64,000 nucleotides of DNA from CAMCXT01 sp040403315 (GTDB taxonomy: Bacteria > Bacteroidota > Bacteroidia > M30B66). The translations under genes were made by a program, and so were the position numbers. The notes beneath the pieces were generated by a model. That model was not told the origin of the DNA. It saw only the letters and a program-made list of their open reading frames with translations, and did no database searches. The stretch lies in NCBI GenBank assembly GCA_040403315.1, contig JBBAKX010000002.1, forward strand, positions 496,001 to 560,000, given 5' to 3'. Positions 43,460-52,318 of the stretch are shown piece by piece (the first letter of the stretch is position 1; each line of letters opens with the position of its first letter).

Positions 43460-46400
43460 ATGCGCCGACTGATACTGCTTGTTGCAACCGCGATTTCCAC
43501 CTTGACCTATGCGCAATCCCCTTCCCCGGAGGGAAATAGTGCTGCCGCAGATAACATGCAACTTACCGTTGATTATCAATCGGCTGCAAACCCACATTAC
43601 TGGAAAAACAGAAAGCCATTTGCCGATTATTGGCAGCAGGATGTGCACTACCAGATCAAGGCTATCGTAAACGAGCAAACCGATATTGTTGATGCTGTTG
43701 AAGCCCTCACTTACACCAACAATTCGCCCGACACATTGAATTGGGTATTTTTTCATTTGTACCAAAATGCATTTCAACCGGGTTCTTATTGTGATGCCTT
43801 GCACGAAGTCAATGAGTATCCAACTAAATATGGCCCTTACGAAAGCAAGGGATTGGGCACAGCAGTTTCGAATTTAATGGTAGATGGACAAACTGCGAAA
43901 ACCGAGCTCGACAATACGATTTTGAAAGTGTGGCTAACAAAGCCCTTGCTTCCGGGAGAAAAGGTGAATTTCACAATGGAGTTCAAAACCTATTTCGATT
44001 ACCGAGGCAATGTCCGCAGGCGGATGAAGGAGTTCGGAGCTTACGGATACAAGCATTTCGACGGTGTGCATTGGTACCCGCGTATGGCAGTGTACGACCG
44101 CAAATTTGGATGGAATACAGACCAACATTTAGGCAAGGAATTTTACGGTGATTTCGGGACCTATGAAGTGGAACTGAATTTCGCATCTAATTATGTAGTT
44201 GAAGCCACTGGAGCACTTGCCAATCGTGAGGAAGCACTACCTGATGACCTTCGCAAAAAACTCGACATTTCGAATTTCGTGAACAAACCTTGGGAAGAAG
44301 CCCCATCGGTTGTTACACCTTACGATGGCAAAACCCGCAAAACCTGGAAGTTCAGAGCGATCAATGTGCACGATTTCGCATGGACAGCCGATCCAACCTA
44401 CCGCATTGGTGAATCTTTTTGGAATGGGATCAGAATTGTAGCCGTTGTGCAGGAACCGCATGCTTCGCGCTGGCAGAATGCATCGTCGTACACTGCAAAA
44501 GTGATCGAAACCTACTCGAACGATTTCGGCATGTACGTTTACAATAAAATGGTGGTTGCCGATGCCCGCGACGGGATGGAATACCCGATGCTAACTCTGG
44601 ATGGCGGATCTGATCCGGGTTACAGAGGATTGTTAGCGCACGAAGTTGGACACAATTGGTTTTTCGGAATGGTTGGATCGAATGAAACTTACCGCGCTAT
44701 GATGGATGAGGGTTTCACGCAGTTCCTTACGGCTTGGGCATTGGAGAAGATCGATGGGAAAGAAATCGTAAAGGGAAAATATCCAAATGCCTACACCGAA
44801 AAGCACTCGATGCCCGAAGAAGCACGTTATGTGAGAGCTTATCAAGGCTATTTAAAGGATGCCATTGATGGATCTGAAACTACATTAAACACGCATTCTG
44901 ATGATTTCGGCGGTGCTTTGCGCCATGGCGGCGGATATGGAAACGTGTATTACAAAACCGCTACAATGCTTTTCAATCTTCAGTATGTGCTTGGAGATGA
45001 GTTGTTTTCGAATGCCATGAAGCACTATTTTAATCAGTGGAAAATGGCGCATCCATATCCTGAAGATTTTAGAAATTCGATTATCCAATACTCGAATGTG
45101 GATCTGAATTGGTTCTTCGATCAGTGGATTGAAACCAGCAAAACCATCGATTACAGTATCAAAAAGGTGAAGCACCAAGGCGATGGGAAATATAAAATCA
45201 CCATCGAACGTAAAGGAGATATGCAAATGCCGATCGATTTTTCGGTGTATGATCAATCGGGAAAACGATATGATTTTCACATCCCGAACGGTTGGTTCGA
45301 AAAGAAAACTACAGCAACAGTGCTTCCTCGTTGGATTGGTTGGGGTAATCTGAAAGAAACCTACACGGCAGAAATTACAATCGCCAACAAGATTGAAAAT
45401 GTAGTAATCGACACTTCAAACCGATTGGCCGACATCAATATGATGAACAACCGTTTGAAAGGAAATAGCACTATCCGTTTCGACTCTCGTGTGGCCACAA
45501 GTTCAGATTGGAAACACTATGAAATTTTTGCGCGTCCAGATGTTTGGTATAATTTCTACGATGGCGTGAAGGCTGGTTTCCACCTCAACGGAAATTACAT
45601 GAAACTAAAGAATCAGTTTGAGCTCACCGTTTGGCTTAATACAGGTTTAGGCAAAGTGGAGCGTAATTTCGAATACAAATTCAATGGCTACAATCCGGTT
45701 TCTTTCAAGTTCGATTATCAAACGCCAACACAACGATTCGCAAAGCAATCGAAACTGATCTTCTCTACCCGTTTTCTGGATGGTATGGCCTTAGGGAAAA
45801 TCGGTTGGGAAGTTAAAAACCGTAAGGAAAATTCAACATTTTACATTTTCGCCAAAGCGATGATTCGTCCTGATAGTACAGATGTAAACTATCTAATTGA
45901 TCGAGGCGGTTGGCAACCTTTAAAATGGAACAATACTATCAACACAGGAATTCGTCACCAATACGAATACAAAAAAGGAGAAGGTCGAATTCATTTTGGT
46001 GTTCGTGCTTCATCGCTTGGTTCGGATTACAGTTTTAGTCAGCTGATGCTAGAAACCATCAACGACAATTACCTGGGAAAATTCAACATCCGTACTCGCT
46101 TTTTCGCACAAATCGGAACGGGAAGTAATCTAGCTCCCGAGTCTGCCTTGTATCTCGCAGGTGCAAATCCGGAAGAATTGATGGAAAACAAATTCACTCG
46201 ATCGGCGGCGTTTTTCCCGCAAGATTTTGGTGGATTTGGAAACGACATGAATCATTTCCATATGGGCGGTGGTTTAAATGTTCGGGGATATTCTGGCTAT
46301 TTATCTCCAGAACAATTATCAAATGGTGCAGTAGTTACAGGTTTCAGAGGCAACACAGGAGTTTCGGGAAATGTTGAAATCGATTTAGACGGATTGGTAA

Positions 46401-46687
46401 AATTGAGGCCAAAGTTCACCCGCAATTGGTTAAAAATGGATGTTTATGCCTTTGGTGATGCCGGCTTATTGGAGTTAAACGATGGTGATGCTGCCATGAA
46501 TTTTGGGAAACTTCGTGCAAGTGCTGGTTTAGGCTCTGCGCTAACCATTAAGCGGTGGGGAAGATTCACTATGGAAAAGCCAGTTACCTTTAGATTTGAT
46601 GTTCCGTTATTCTTGAACCGCCCTTCGAATATTGCACCGGATTATGTACAATTTAGGTGGTTGGTTGGAGTGAATAGGGCGTTTTAA
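43460..46687 (+). CDS. Exported M1-family zinc metallopeptidase
   Basis: This is a 1075-aa predicted aminopeptidase of the gluzincin family. A signal peptide (RRLILLVATAISTLTYAQ) targets it to the periplasm or beyond. The zinc site is HEVGH at residues 394-398 with the third ligand Glu417 in MMDEGFTQF (HEXXH-X18-E). GMEYP about 30 residues earlier stands in for the GxMEN exopeptidase motif, suggesting altered N-terminus recognition. After about residue 660 comes a long beta-rich C-terminal region (KLIFSTRFLDGMALGKIGWEVKN...RWLVGVNRAF) that looks like an outer-membrane barrel or surface-antigen-like domain. Start ATG 43460 precedes the signal peptide. The mini-motif TTCCCCGGAGGGA lies just after the signal peptide, encoding PSPEGN. 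Confidence 0.9.
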   Translation: MRRLILLVATAISTLTYAQSPSPEGNSAAADNMQLTVDYQSAANPHYWKNRKPFADYWQQDVHYQIKAIVNEQTDIVDAVEALTYTNNSPDTLNWVFFHLYQNAFQPGSYCDALHEVNEYPTKYGPYESKGLGTAVSNLMVDGQTAKTELDNTILKVWLTKPLLPGEKVNFTMEFKTYFDYRGNVRRRMKEFGAYGYKHFDGVHWYPRMAVYDRKFGWNTDQHLGKEFYGDFGTYEVELNFASNYVVEATGALANREEALPDDLRKKLDISNFVNKPWEEAPSVVTPYDGKTRKTWKFRAINVHDFAWTADPTYRIGESFWNGIRIVAVVQEPHASRWQNASSYTAKVIETYSNDFGMYVYNKMVVADARDGMEYPMLTLDGGSDPGYRGLLAHEVGHNWFFGMVGSNETYRAMMDEGFTQFLTAWALEKIDGKEIVKGKYPNAYTEKHSMPEEARYVRAYQGYLKDAIDGSETTLNTHSDDFGGALRHGGGYGNVYYKTATMLFNLQYVLGDELFSNAMKHYFNQWKMAHPYPEDFRNSIIQYSNVDLNWFFDQWIETSKTIDYSIKKVKHQGDGKYKITIERKGDMQMPIDFSVYDQSGKRYDFHIPNGWFEKKTTATVLPRWIGWGNLKETYTAEITIANKIENVVIDTSNRLADINMMNNRLKGNSTIRFDSRVATSSDWKHYEIFARPDVWYNFYDGVKAGFHLNGNYMKLKNQFELTVWLNTGLGKVERNFEYKFNGYNPVSFKFDYQTPTQRFAKQSKLIFSTRFLDGMALGKIGWEVKNRKENSTFYIFAKAMIRPDSTDVNYLIDRGGWQPLKWNNTINTGIRHQYEYKKGEGRIHFGVRASSLGSDYSFSQLMLETINDNYLGKFNIRTRFFAQIGTGSNLAPESALYLAGANPEELMENKFTRSAAFFPQDFGGFGNDMNHFHMGGGLNVRGYSGYLSPEQLSNGAVVTGFRGNTGVSGNVEIDLDGLVKLRPKFTRNWLKMDVYAFGDAGLLELNDGDAAMNFGKLRASAGLGSALTIKRWGRFTMEKPVTFRFDVPLFLNRPSNIAPDYVQFRWLVGVNRAF

Positions 46688-46804
46688 AAGCCTGATGAAT
46701 AGAGCATGGTCCAAATCAATTAATGAACAAAGACGTCTTTAATTGCTTTGGGTGAAGCTTAACTGGTATTAATAATGTGCCCATCGCGAATAATTATTAA
46801 AAGA

Positions 46805-47558
46805 ATGAAAAGAAACATCTATTTATTTACAATTTTATTGGCATTAATCACTCAATCTTGTGGAATTAAAAACGCAAAAGAAATTGGGCTAAATTTTTCT
46901 ACAGAAAAATCAAAACTGCCTGATACTTTGAATTGGAAGAAAATAGGTTTTGCTAAAGAGTTGATTAATCAGAAAGAAATGATCGTGGTAATTAGTGGCG
47001 GAGAAAACCCTATTCCATTAGAAAAATGGGACGAATTCAAGCCCTCATTTCCTTACAGAAAAAACATTGATCGTTATTTACTATCTAAGCAAACAGCATT
47101 TTATCGTTCCCCAAAATACTAATATATTCTGTAAAGATCCTAATTGCATTAAACAGCGTAAATATAAAAATTACACTTGGGTGGAAATGGCAAAACCGAT
47201 TTGCGTAGATTTTGTAGGTGGAGAAACTGACATGTTGAAACCTGAAAAAGGCCATTTAGTAATAAAGACAATTCAGAAATGTCAAACTGTAATGTTTACA
47301 GACAGTGCATATCAACTCACAGACAATAAAGGGAATTACTACGTCATGCACGCAACCGAAACTGGTAAACCTGATACGAATGCAAATTTGCCTAGCGGTT
47401 GGTCTCTGAAAAAAATGATTTTGAACGAACCGTTAATCATATCACCTTTTGGGGGAGGAAATGAATGTTATTACAATATAGTTGGAGATCATTTAGGACA
47501 AGGATATCACCAATATATCTTTAAAAGCAATAGCTATCCTCCAAAAGAAAATCAATAA
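46805..47558 (+). pseudogene. Frameshifted hypothetical lipoprotein gene
   Basis: Two overlapping frames together look like one lipoprotein. The first (46805-47122) starts MKRNIYLFTILLALITQSC with lipobox ITQSC and runs to KNIDRYLLSKQ before leaving the conserved-looking path. The second, one base on, continues YYLSKQHFIVPQNTNIFCKDPNC to a stop at 47558. The second frame has no good start or signal peptide, and the sequences meet at a shared LSKQ, so a single-base indel between about 47060 and 47110 is the simplest explanation. The full product would be about 250 aa with several Cys (CKDPNC, CVDF, KCQTV, NECYY). I do not recognise the family. It could be a real disrupted gene or an assembly error. 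The gene is AT-rich compared with its neighbours. Confidence 0.65.
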
Positions 47559-47664
47559 AGAAGGAAATAAAATAGCATTTAAAGGTATTGCACATTTTCA
47601 TTATTGAGTAGAATTTAGTTGTTTGATTGAAAAAAGCACTACAGCCAATAACCTTAAAAGGTAT

Positions 47665-47777
47665 TCAATTAAAAAATTCTGCCGGGGGACAGCACCCGCT
47701 TCCCCGTGTTCAAGTTCGGCAGTTTCAGAATGCACCTACCCTATTGAAACTGTTATAAACGATTATAAACGACTAAA
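47665..47777. repeat. Intergenic hairpin repeat, copy 1
   Basis: The core GGGGACAGCACCCGCTTCCC can fold as a hairpin (GGGGA/TCCCC). In this copy an outer stem CTGCCG/CGGCAG (47679-47684 with 47717-47722) extends it. It is followed by AATGCACC, CCTATTGAAAC and a short iterated GTTATAAACGATTATAAACG. The element is shared with the copy about 280 bases downstream in the same orientation. Confidence 0.75.
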
Positions 47778-47944
47778 CTTAATGCATTAATTTTCTGATA
47801 TTTTAGCATAAAATAAAAAGGCAAAAAAGTACCATACTTCTGGACATAGAAAAAAAAATTAGTTCAGAAGATCAATAAGGAAACATCTAAAAACTTGATG
47901 AAATCAATGTCATCCAAAGTAAATATTGGTAGTTGGATGTTTTG

Positions 47945-48060
47945 AATAAAATTAAAAAAAACTGCCAGGGGACAGCACCCGCTTCCCCGTGATCAATTTA
48001 GCTAAATTAAAAATGCACCAACCCTATTGAAACGGTTATAATCGATTAGAAACGGATAAT
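47945..48060. repeat. Intergenic hairpin repeat, copy 2
   Basis: It shares the core CTGCC(A/G)GGGGACAGCACC and CGCTTCCCCGTG, then AATGCACC, ACCCTATTGAAAC and GGTTATAATCGATTAGAAAC with copy 1. The outer stem pairing of copy 1 is not kept; its spacer differs. The two copies thus share both blocks but not the sequence between them. Confidence 0.75.
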
Positions 48061-48287
48061 TTTAAACAACTGTCAATCAAACATGTAGATCAGCGATCAA
48101 GATAATTAAACACAACAATTAAGCTACAATGGTTGTAGATACCAGGTGTTTAAATGCGTCATAATAAACATTTAAGGAAGCTACCTTCCAAAGGAATATT
48201 GAATTGCGCATTCAAACTTGGATAATTAAGCAAGGTAGTTGTGCTGATAATTGATTATCGAAAATTAAAAGTTAGAATTGATATCAA

Positions 48288-49754
48288 TCAACGTTTAAAA
48301 AACGGAACCATCTCCTTCAAATCATCCGCCACGCGGGTAAACCAAATTAAAATTCCATAAATCAACACAATCGAAAAACCTGTAATTCCAATGTTAAGAA
48401 TTGCATTTTCAAAAGTTGGAATAAAACTCACCAAGAAATAAGTAAAAACGATCGATATACCTATAAATAAAGTTCTTCGATCAAATGGCTGCATCTTAAA
48501 CTTTTTCCAGATGTAGAGATACTTGAATAAATTATAGGTAAAACTTGCTGAACAGGTTGCCCACGCAGCGCCTTCAATACCCAAAATCGGTATTAAAGTG
48601 TACAACAACAAAAGATTTAATACTGCAACCAATACTAAACCTATGGCTCCTGCAGTAAACTTTTCTGAAGTGAATATAATTGCAGAGTTCGATCCGGTCA
48701 TTAAATTAAACAATGCCGATAAACTTAGAATCCCGATTACAGGTGCGCCAGCCAAAAAATTGCTTGGTAAAAAACTAAATAGATGTTCTGCATTTAAGCT
48801 AACTATTAAAAATAGAAAGCCTCCTAAAATAAATAAATAGCGTGCTGATTTATAATAAATTTCCTTGATGTTTTCGAGGTCGTTCTTTTCCCAAGAATGC
48901 GATATTCGGGCATTCGCGATTTTATCTAAAGCATTGATAGGAGCTTCGATGAAGATAGGTATAAATGCGGCAATACTATAAACTCCAACCAGCGACAAAG
49001 ACACAAATTGCCCCAAAACAACAGCGTCTAATAATTTAATTGCCATCGAAGCAACACCAGCTGGAAAAACCATCCAACCATATTTCAGCATTTCTTTGAG
49101 CAACTCTTTTGTAACAAACGTTTTTTCTGGGATGAATGAAACTCTACCGACGATTAATGTATAAATTCCAACAGCGAGCAACTGAACTAAATAGGTTAAC
49201 ACAAATCCCCAAATCAAAATTTCGATGCTGAAATTGAAGAAGAAATAGAGTAAAATCAATCCAATAAAAAATACACGAATAGCTACTTCCTGCATGAAAG
49301 ATGGAAGTATCGGCTTGAATGCTGAAAATAAATAATTATTAATTAAACTTAATAAGGCAATAATCAATGATAACGGAAAAACCAATAAAAAATACTTTGA
49401 AAAAAGAGGCGAGTCTTCTGCATACAATTGGATGAATTCTCCCTTTAATAAAAATAAAATAGGAAATACAATCAAGCAACCTACAATTAACCAAATCAAC
49501 ATCAAACCAAAAAAGCCATGGTGCTGGGCGATTTCATTTCTGAATTTGGGGAAATACCTTGTGGTAATATTTAGAAATCCTAATGGTAAAATTGTTGATA
49601 CCAAAAAAGAAAAGGAATACAACACTCTGGTTAATCCGATGGCTTCAGCATCCAAGAAAAACGGTTGAATTACAAGCAATGAAATAAAGCCAACTGCAAT
49701 GCCTGCGTAGGTGATTATTGCGCTTGTAATACCTTGATTTTGAATGATGCCCAA
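48288..49754 (-). CDS. Oligosaccharide flippase (Wzx/MATE-like)
   Basis: This 488-aa polytopic membrane protein has about 14 hydrophobic helices spread along its whole length and no large soluble domain, typical of lipid-linked oligosaccharide exporters. The N-terminal GIIQNQGITSAIITYAGIAVGF matches the usual start of Bacteroidota flippases. That supports the TTG at 49754 as start codon, since no ATG precedes this segment in frame. It would move undecaprenyl-linked units across the inner membrane for surface polysaccharide assembly. It is divergent from the FkbM methyltransferase and glycosyltransferase genes. The coding sequence is clearly more AT-rich than the flanking regions, which hints at transfer, as is common for such loci. 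Confidence 0.88.
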   Translation of the reverse strand: MGIIQNQGITSAIITYAGIAVGFISLLVIQPFFLDAEAIGLTRVLYSFSFLVSTILPLGFLNITTRYFPKFRNEIAQHHGFFGLMLIWLIVGCLIVFPILFLLKGEFIQLYAEDSPLFSKYFLLVFPLSLIIALLSLINNYLFSAFKPILPSFMQEVAIRVFFIGLILLYFFFNFSIEILIWGFVLTYLVQLLAVGIYTLIVGRVSFIPEKTFVTKELLKEMLKYGWMVFPAGVASMAIKLLDAVVLGQFVSLSLVGVYSIAAFIPIFIEAPINALDKIANARISHSWEKNDLENIKEIYYKSARYLFILGGFLFLIVSLNAEHLFSFLPSNFLAGAPVIGILSLSALFNLMTGSNSAIIFTSEKFTAGAIGLVLVAVLNLLLLYTLIPILGIEGAAWATCSASFTYNLFKYLYIWKKFKMQPFDRRTLFIGISIVFTYFLVSFIPTFENAILNIGITGFSIVLIYGILIWFTRVADDLKEMVPFFKR

Positions 49755-49807
49755 GTGGTATATTTTGATAACAAATGTAATTGAAGTTTCTGTAAGGTCT
49801 GAAATAC

Positions 49808-49815
49808 TATTTTTG
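49808..49815 (+). promoter_or_regulatory. Candidate -7 box for the FkbM methyltransferase gene
   Basis: TATTTTTG matches TAnnTTTG, 17 bases before the ATG at 49833. The -33 position has no clear TTTG. Confidence 0.4.
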
Positions 49816-49832
49816 TCGCCAGAAACGCTTCC

Positions 49833-50738
49833 ATGGAATTACTTTACAGAGTCATCTATTCGCCTTTTGTTAACCGCCTTCTTAGAGCACTGATTTCCCT
49901 ATTCAAAAGTTTGTTGCCCAATTCTGCTTGGTTGCCACCTTCGGGTTCGGTTGATTTCACTCTGAAAAATGGCAGGAGAATCAAGATGTATACCAACCAA
50001 ACTTCATTCGTTACATGGAACATCGCTTGGAAGGGTTATCAAAGCTATGAGTACACTCCGATTTTCGAAGCACTTGCGCCAAAGATCAATGTCTTCTTCG
50101 ATGTAGGTTCAAACACCGGACTCTATTCACTCATCCTGGCTGGATGCAACCCAAATGCTAAAGCTTGGGCCTTCGAACCTTCCCCGGGACCGTTCGAATA
50201 CCTTTCACGAAACATCGCAGCCAACGGATTTAACGGAAGGATTCACCCTGTGAAAACAGCCCTTTCATCTACCGAAGGTGAAGCAGAATTTGTTTCTGCC
50301 TTTTCTCCTAAGTACACCTATCTTAAGGAAGCAACCTTGGGAGGATCAGGACACTTATCAGGTGCACGCGACAATACATCGAGCCTCACCTTCCAGGTGA
50401 AAACCGAAACACTCGACCAGTTTGTTGAGCGGAATCAGATTACTTCTATCGATCTGATGAAACTCGACACTGAAGAAACAGAACACCTCATTATTGGATC
50501 TGGTTTGGAAACCCTCAAAAAATTCGAACCCATTTTGATTTGCGAGGTATTTTCGATTGAAATGGCAATGGCATTAAGTGATTTATTGAAACCACTGGGT
50601 TACAAGCCTTATCAAAGCAAAAAGACACATTTAGAAGCAATCAATGAAGTGGAATTCCAATCTGGCGAAATTCCTGATTGCTTTTTCGTAACAGATTCAC
50701 GACTTCATTTGATTAGTCAATTCATTAAAAAAGCATGA
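49833..50738 (+). CDS. FkbM-family methyltransferase
   Basis: This 301-aa S-adenosylmethionine-dependent methyltransferase is probably a sugar O-methyltransferase of surface polysaccharide synthesis. The cofactor motif is FFDVGSNTGLYSLIL at about 88-102, followed by AFEPSPGPFEYLSRNIAANG. The family motif usually written KIDTEGFE reads KLDTEETEH near residue 210. A long N-terminal helix-rich portion (first about 40 residues) may associate with the membrane. The stop overlaps the next glycosyltransferase start as ATGA (50735-50738). Start ATG 49833 follows a candidate -7 box. Confidence 0.88.
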   Translation: MELLYRVIYSPFVNRLLRALISLFKSLLPNSAWLPPSGSVDFTLKNGRRIKMYTNQTSFVTWNIAWKGYQSYEYTPIFEALAPKINVFFDVGSNTGLYSLILAGCNPNAKAWAFEPSPGPFEYLSRNIAANGFNGRIHPVKTALSSTEGEAEFVSAFSPKYTYLKEATLGGSGHLSGARDNTSSLTFQVKTETLDQFVERNQITSIDLMKLDTEETEHLIIGSGLETLKKFEPILICEVFSIEMAMALSDLLKPLGYKPYQSKKTHLEAINEVEFQSGEIPDCFFVTDSRLHLISQFIKKA

Positions 50739-51799
50739 AAAAGAAGGATAAGCTGATCTATGTATTTGCTTTCCGTTCTTCGTTTATCCGCAAGGATGAG
50801 GAATTGCTTCGAAAATATTTCGATGTCGTTCCGCTCTTTTTTAATCCAATCCCCCGCTGGAAAACACCGTTGAGCTTGATCAAGCAGGTGTTTCAACTGC
50901 TAACAAACATCCGACACTGCAAAGGGATTGTTTGTCAGTTTGCAGGCTTTCATACGGTTGCAGCGGTGATTGTAGGCAAATTGTTTGGTTTAAAAACATC
51001 CATCATTCTACTCGGTGCCGAATGCCACAATTATCCGGGAATTCAACATGGAAATTTTCGCAAAAAATGGCTCGGAAAAGCAACGCGTTTTTCATTCCGT
51101 TGGGCGAGTCAGTTGCTTCCCATCGACAAATCATTGATTGAATTTCAGAATGAATACGATCTTTCTGAACCACGCGCACAAGGATTCAAAGGCATCAATC
51201 CGTATATCCAAACAACTACACAGGTAATTCCGCATGGATTTGATGGGGAAAAATTCAAGCCCAATGCCACTCTGCCGAAAGCCTTGAGTTTTATCACCGC
51301 CAGCAGTTCTGTAGCTCCTCCAGTATTTCAGCGCAAAGGGATCGATTTGATTTTACAAATTGCTCCACGATTTCCTCAATGCTCCTTTACAATATTGTGT
51401 AGAAACGATTATCTCAAAGCTGAAGATCTACCTATTAATGTATACATATTAGAAGCGGTTCCGTACGAAAAGCTTCCTGAGGTGCTTGCGAACTATCAAT
51501 TTTACTTACAAGTTTCAATTGCCGAAGGCCTTCCGAATGCCTTATGTGAAGCCATGCTTTGTGGTTGTGTGCCTATCGGCTCGAATGTGTTTGCTATTCC
51601 ATCAGTCATTGGAAATACAGGATTCATTGTAAAGGATAGATCTGTTGAATCCTTCTCACGAACTGTTGAAGAAGCAATAGCATGTAAGACGCTCGAATTA
51701 CTGTCTGCTCAAGCGAGATTGAGAATTATTGAGAATTATTCGATCCTACAGCGCGAAAACTTGTTGCCTTTATCGTTGACTGCAACATCCTTCCAGTAG
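50735..51799 (+). CDS. Glycosyltransferase, GT-B fold, family 4-like
   Basis: This 354-aa predicted glycosyltransferase has an acceptor-side domain beginning KLIYVFAFRSSFIRKDEELL and a donor-side domain. The donor side contains VIPHGFDGEKFKPN and the family 4 segment VSIAEGLPNALCEAMLCGCVPIGSNVFAIPSVIG at about 255-290, including the E-x7-E type motif. It is translationally coupled to the FkbM methyltransferase by a 4-base ATGA overlap and sits opposite the flippase, consistent with a small surface-polysaccharide locus. The sugar and linkage cannot be predicted. Confidence 0.88.
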   Translation: MKKKDKLIYVFAFRSSFIRKDEELLRKYFDVVPLFFNPIPRWKTPLSLIKQVFQLLTNIRHCKGIVCQFAGFHTVAAVIVGKLFGLKTSIILLGAECHNYPGIQHGNFRKKWLGKATRFSFRWASQLLPIDKSLIEFQNEYDLSEPRAQGFKGINPYIQTTTQVIPHGFDGEKFKPNATLPKALSFITASSSVAPPVFQRKGIDLILQIAPRFPQCSFTILCRNDYLKAEDLPINVYILEAVPYEKLPEVLANYQFYLQVSIAEGLPNALCEAMLCGCVPIGSNVFAIPSVIGNTGFIVKDRSVESFSRTVEEAIACKTLELLSAQARLRIIENYSILQRENLLPLSLTATSFQ

Positions 51800-51800
51800 A

Positions 51801-51901
51801 AGAATAAAGCCCCAACAATCGGCTAGATATTTAGTCTCATATACACATTATATTGGAGCCTTTGTTTTATTCGCCCAACAATAGCGGTAAGGCTTTATTC
51901 T
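51801..51901 (+). terminator. Possible long-loop terminator after the glycosyltransferase
   Basis: An 11-base perfect inverted repeat AGAATAAAGCC / GGCTTTATTCT encloses about 79 bases and is followed by CTTTTTAATTC. The loop contains two copies of a CCCAACAAT motif and a smaller nested stem (AGCCTT/AAGGCT). The large loop makes this uncertain. Confidence 0.4.
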
Positions 51902-52284
51902 CTTTTTAATTCGGCGTGAAACAATGTCTGAAAGAGGGCTAAAAAATCACGCGTTTTTTAAATGTTACACTCAGCTTCTTGCAGAATAGTTCCAAAACTA
52001 CCTTGCCTCAAGTCGTAAATTTAGAATTAATGACCTATGAATTGGCGAATTAACTAATCCTACCTTTTTTGTAGTGTTATGCGAATGTTAAATTTCGACA
52101 CAAACAAAAATAATTACATCTGCTTTACTGAAAGTAAGTTGCAGTAACAACTAGATGGATTTCGATTTATATATTTGATTATGTGTATTTTATAGATTAA
52201 TAACGTGGTAATAAACTTCCTTGTCAACTTCACTACATCATATTTTCTTTTAAATAGCACTGAAACCTTACATTAAAACTTGCG

Positions 52285-52292
52285 TACTTTTG
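52285..52292 (+). promoter_or_regulatory. Candidate -7 box for the 1522-aa surface protein
   Basis: TACTTTTG matches TAnnTTTG, 26 bases before the ATG at 52319. The -33 box is not recognisable at the usual spacing. Confidence 0.5.
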
Positions 52293-52318
52293 CATAACTA
52301 ACCTTAACTAATTGCCTT

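Larger units (their letters stand above)
47559..48287. other. AT-rich intergenic region with a duplicated GC-hairpin element
   Basis: This is about 730 bases without a supported gene. It contains two related elements (about 47665-47777 and 47945-48060) whose GC-rich cores stand out from very AT-rich surroundings. The rest shows A- and T-runs and short palindromes but no coding potential, tRNA or clear promoter. Confidence 0.6.
51800..52318. other. Long AT-rich intergenic region upstream of the 1522-aa surface protein
   Basis: This is about 520 bases without a gene. It holds an inverted repeat (AGAATAAAGCC at 51801-51811 with GGCTTTATTCT at 51891-51901) followed by a T-rich run, which may end the glycosyltransferase transcript. 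It also holds a candidate promoter box near the end. The middle shows only A/T-rich sequence, which could act as an UP-element for the strongly biased gene downstream. Confidence 0.55.

Noticed and set aside
46741..46760. Palindrome AAAGACGTCTTT near 46730-46741 as a regulatory site
   Set aside because: It is a single 12-base palindrome with no second copy and no clear promoter association, so it may be chance.
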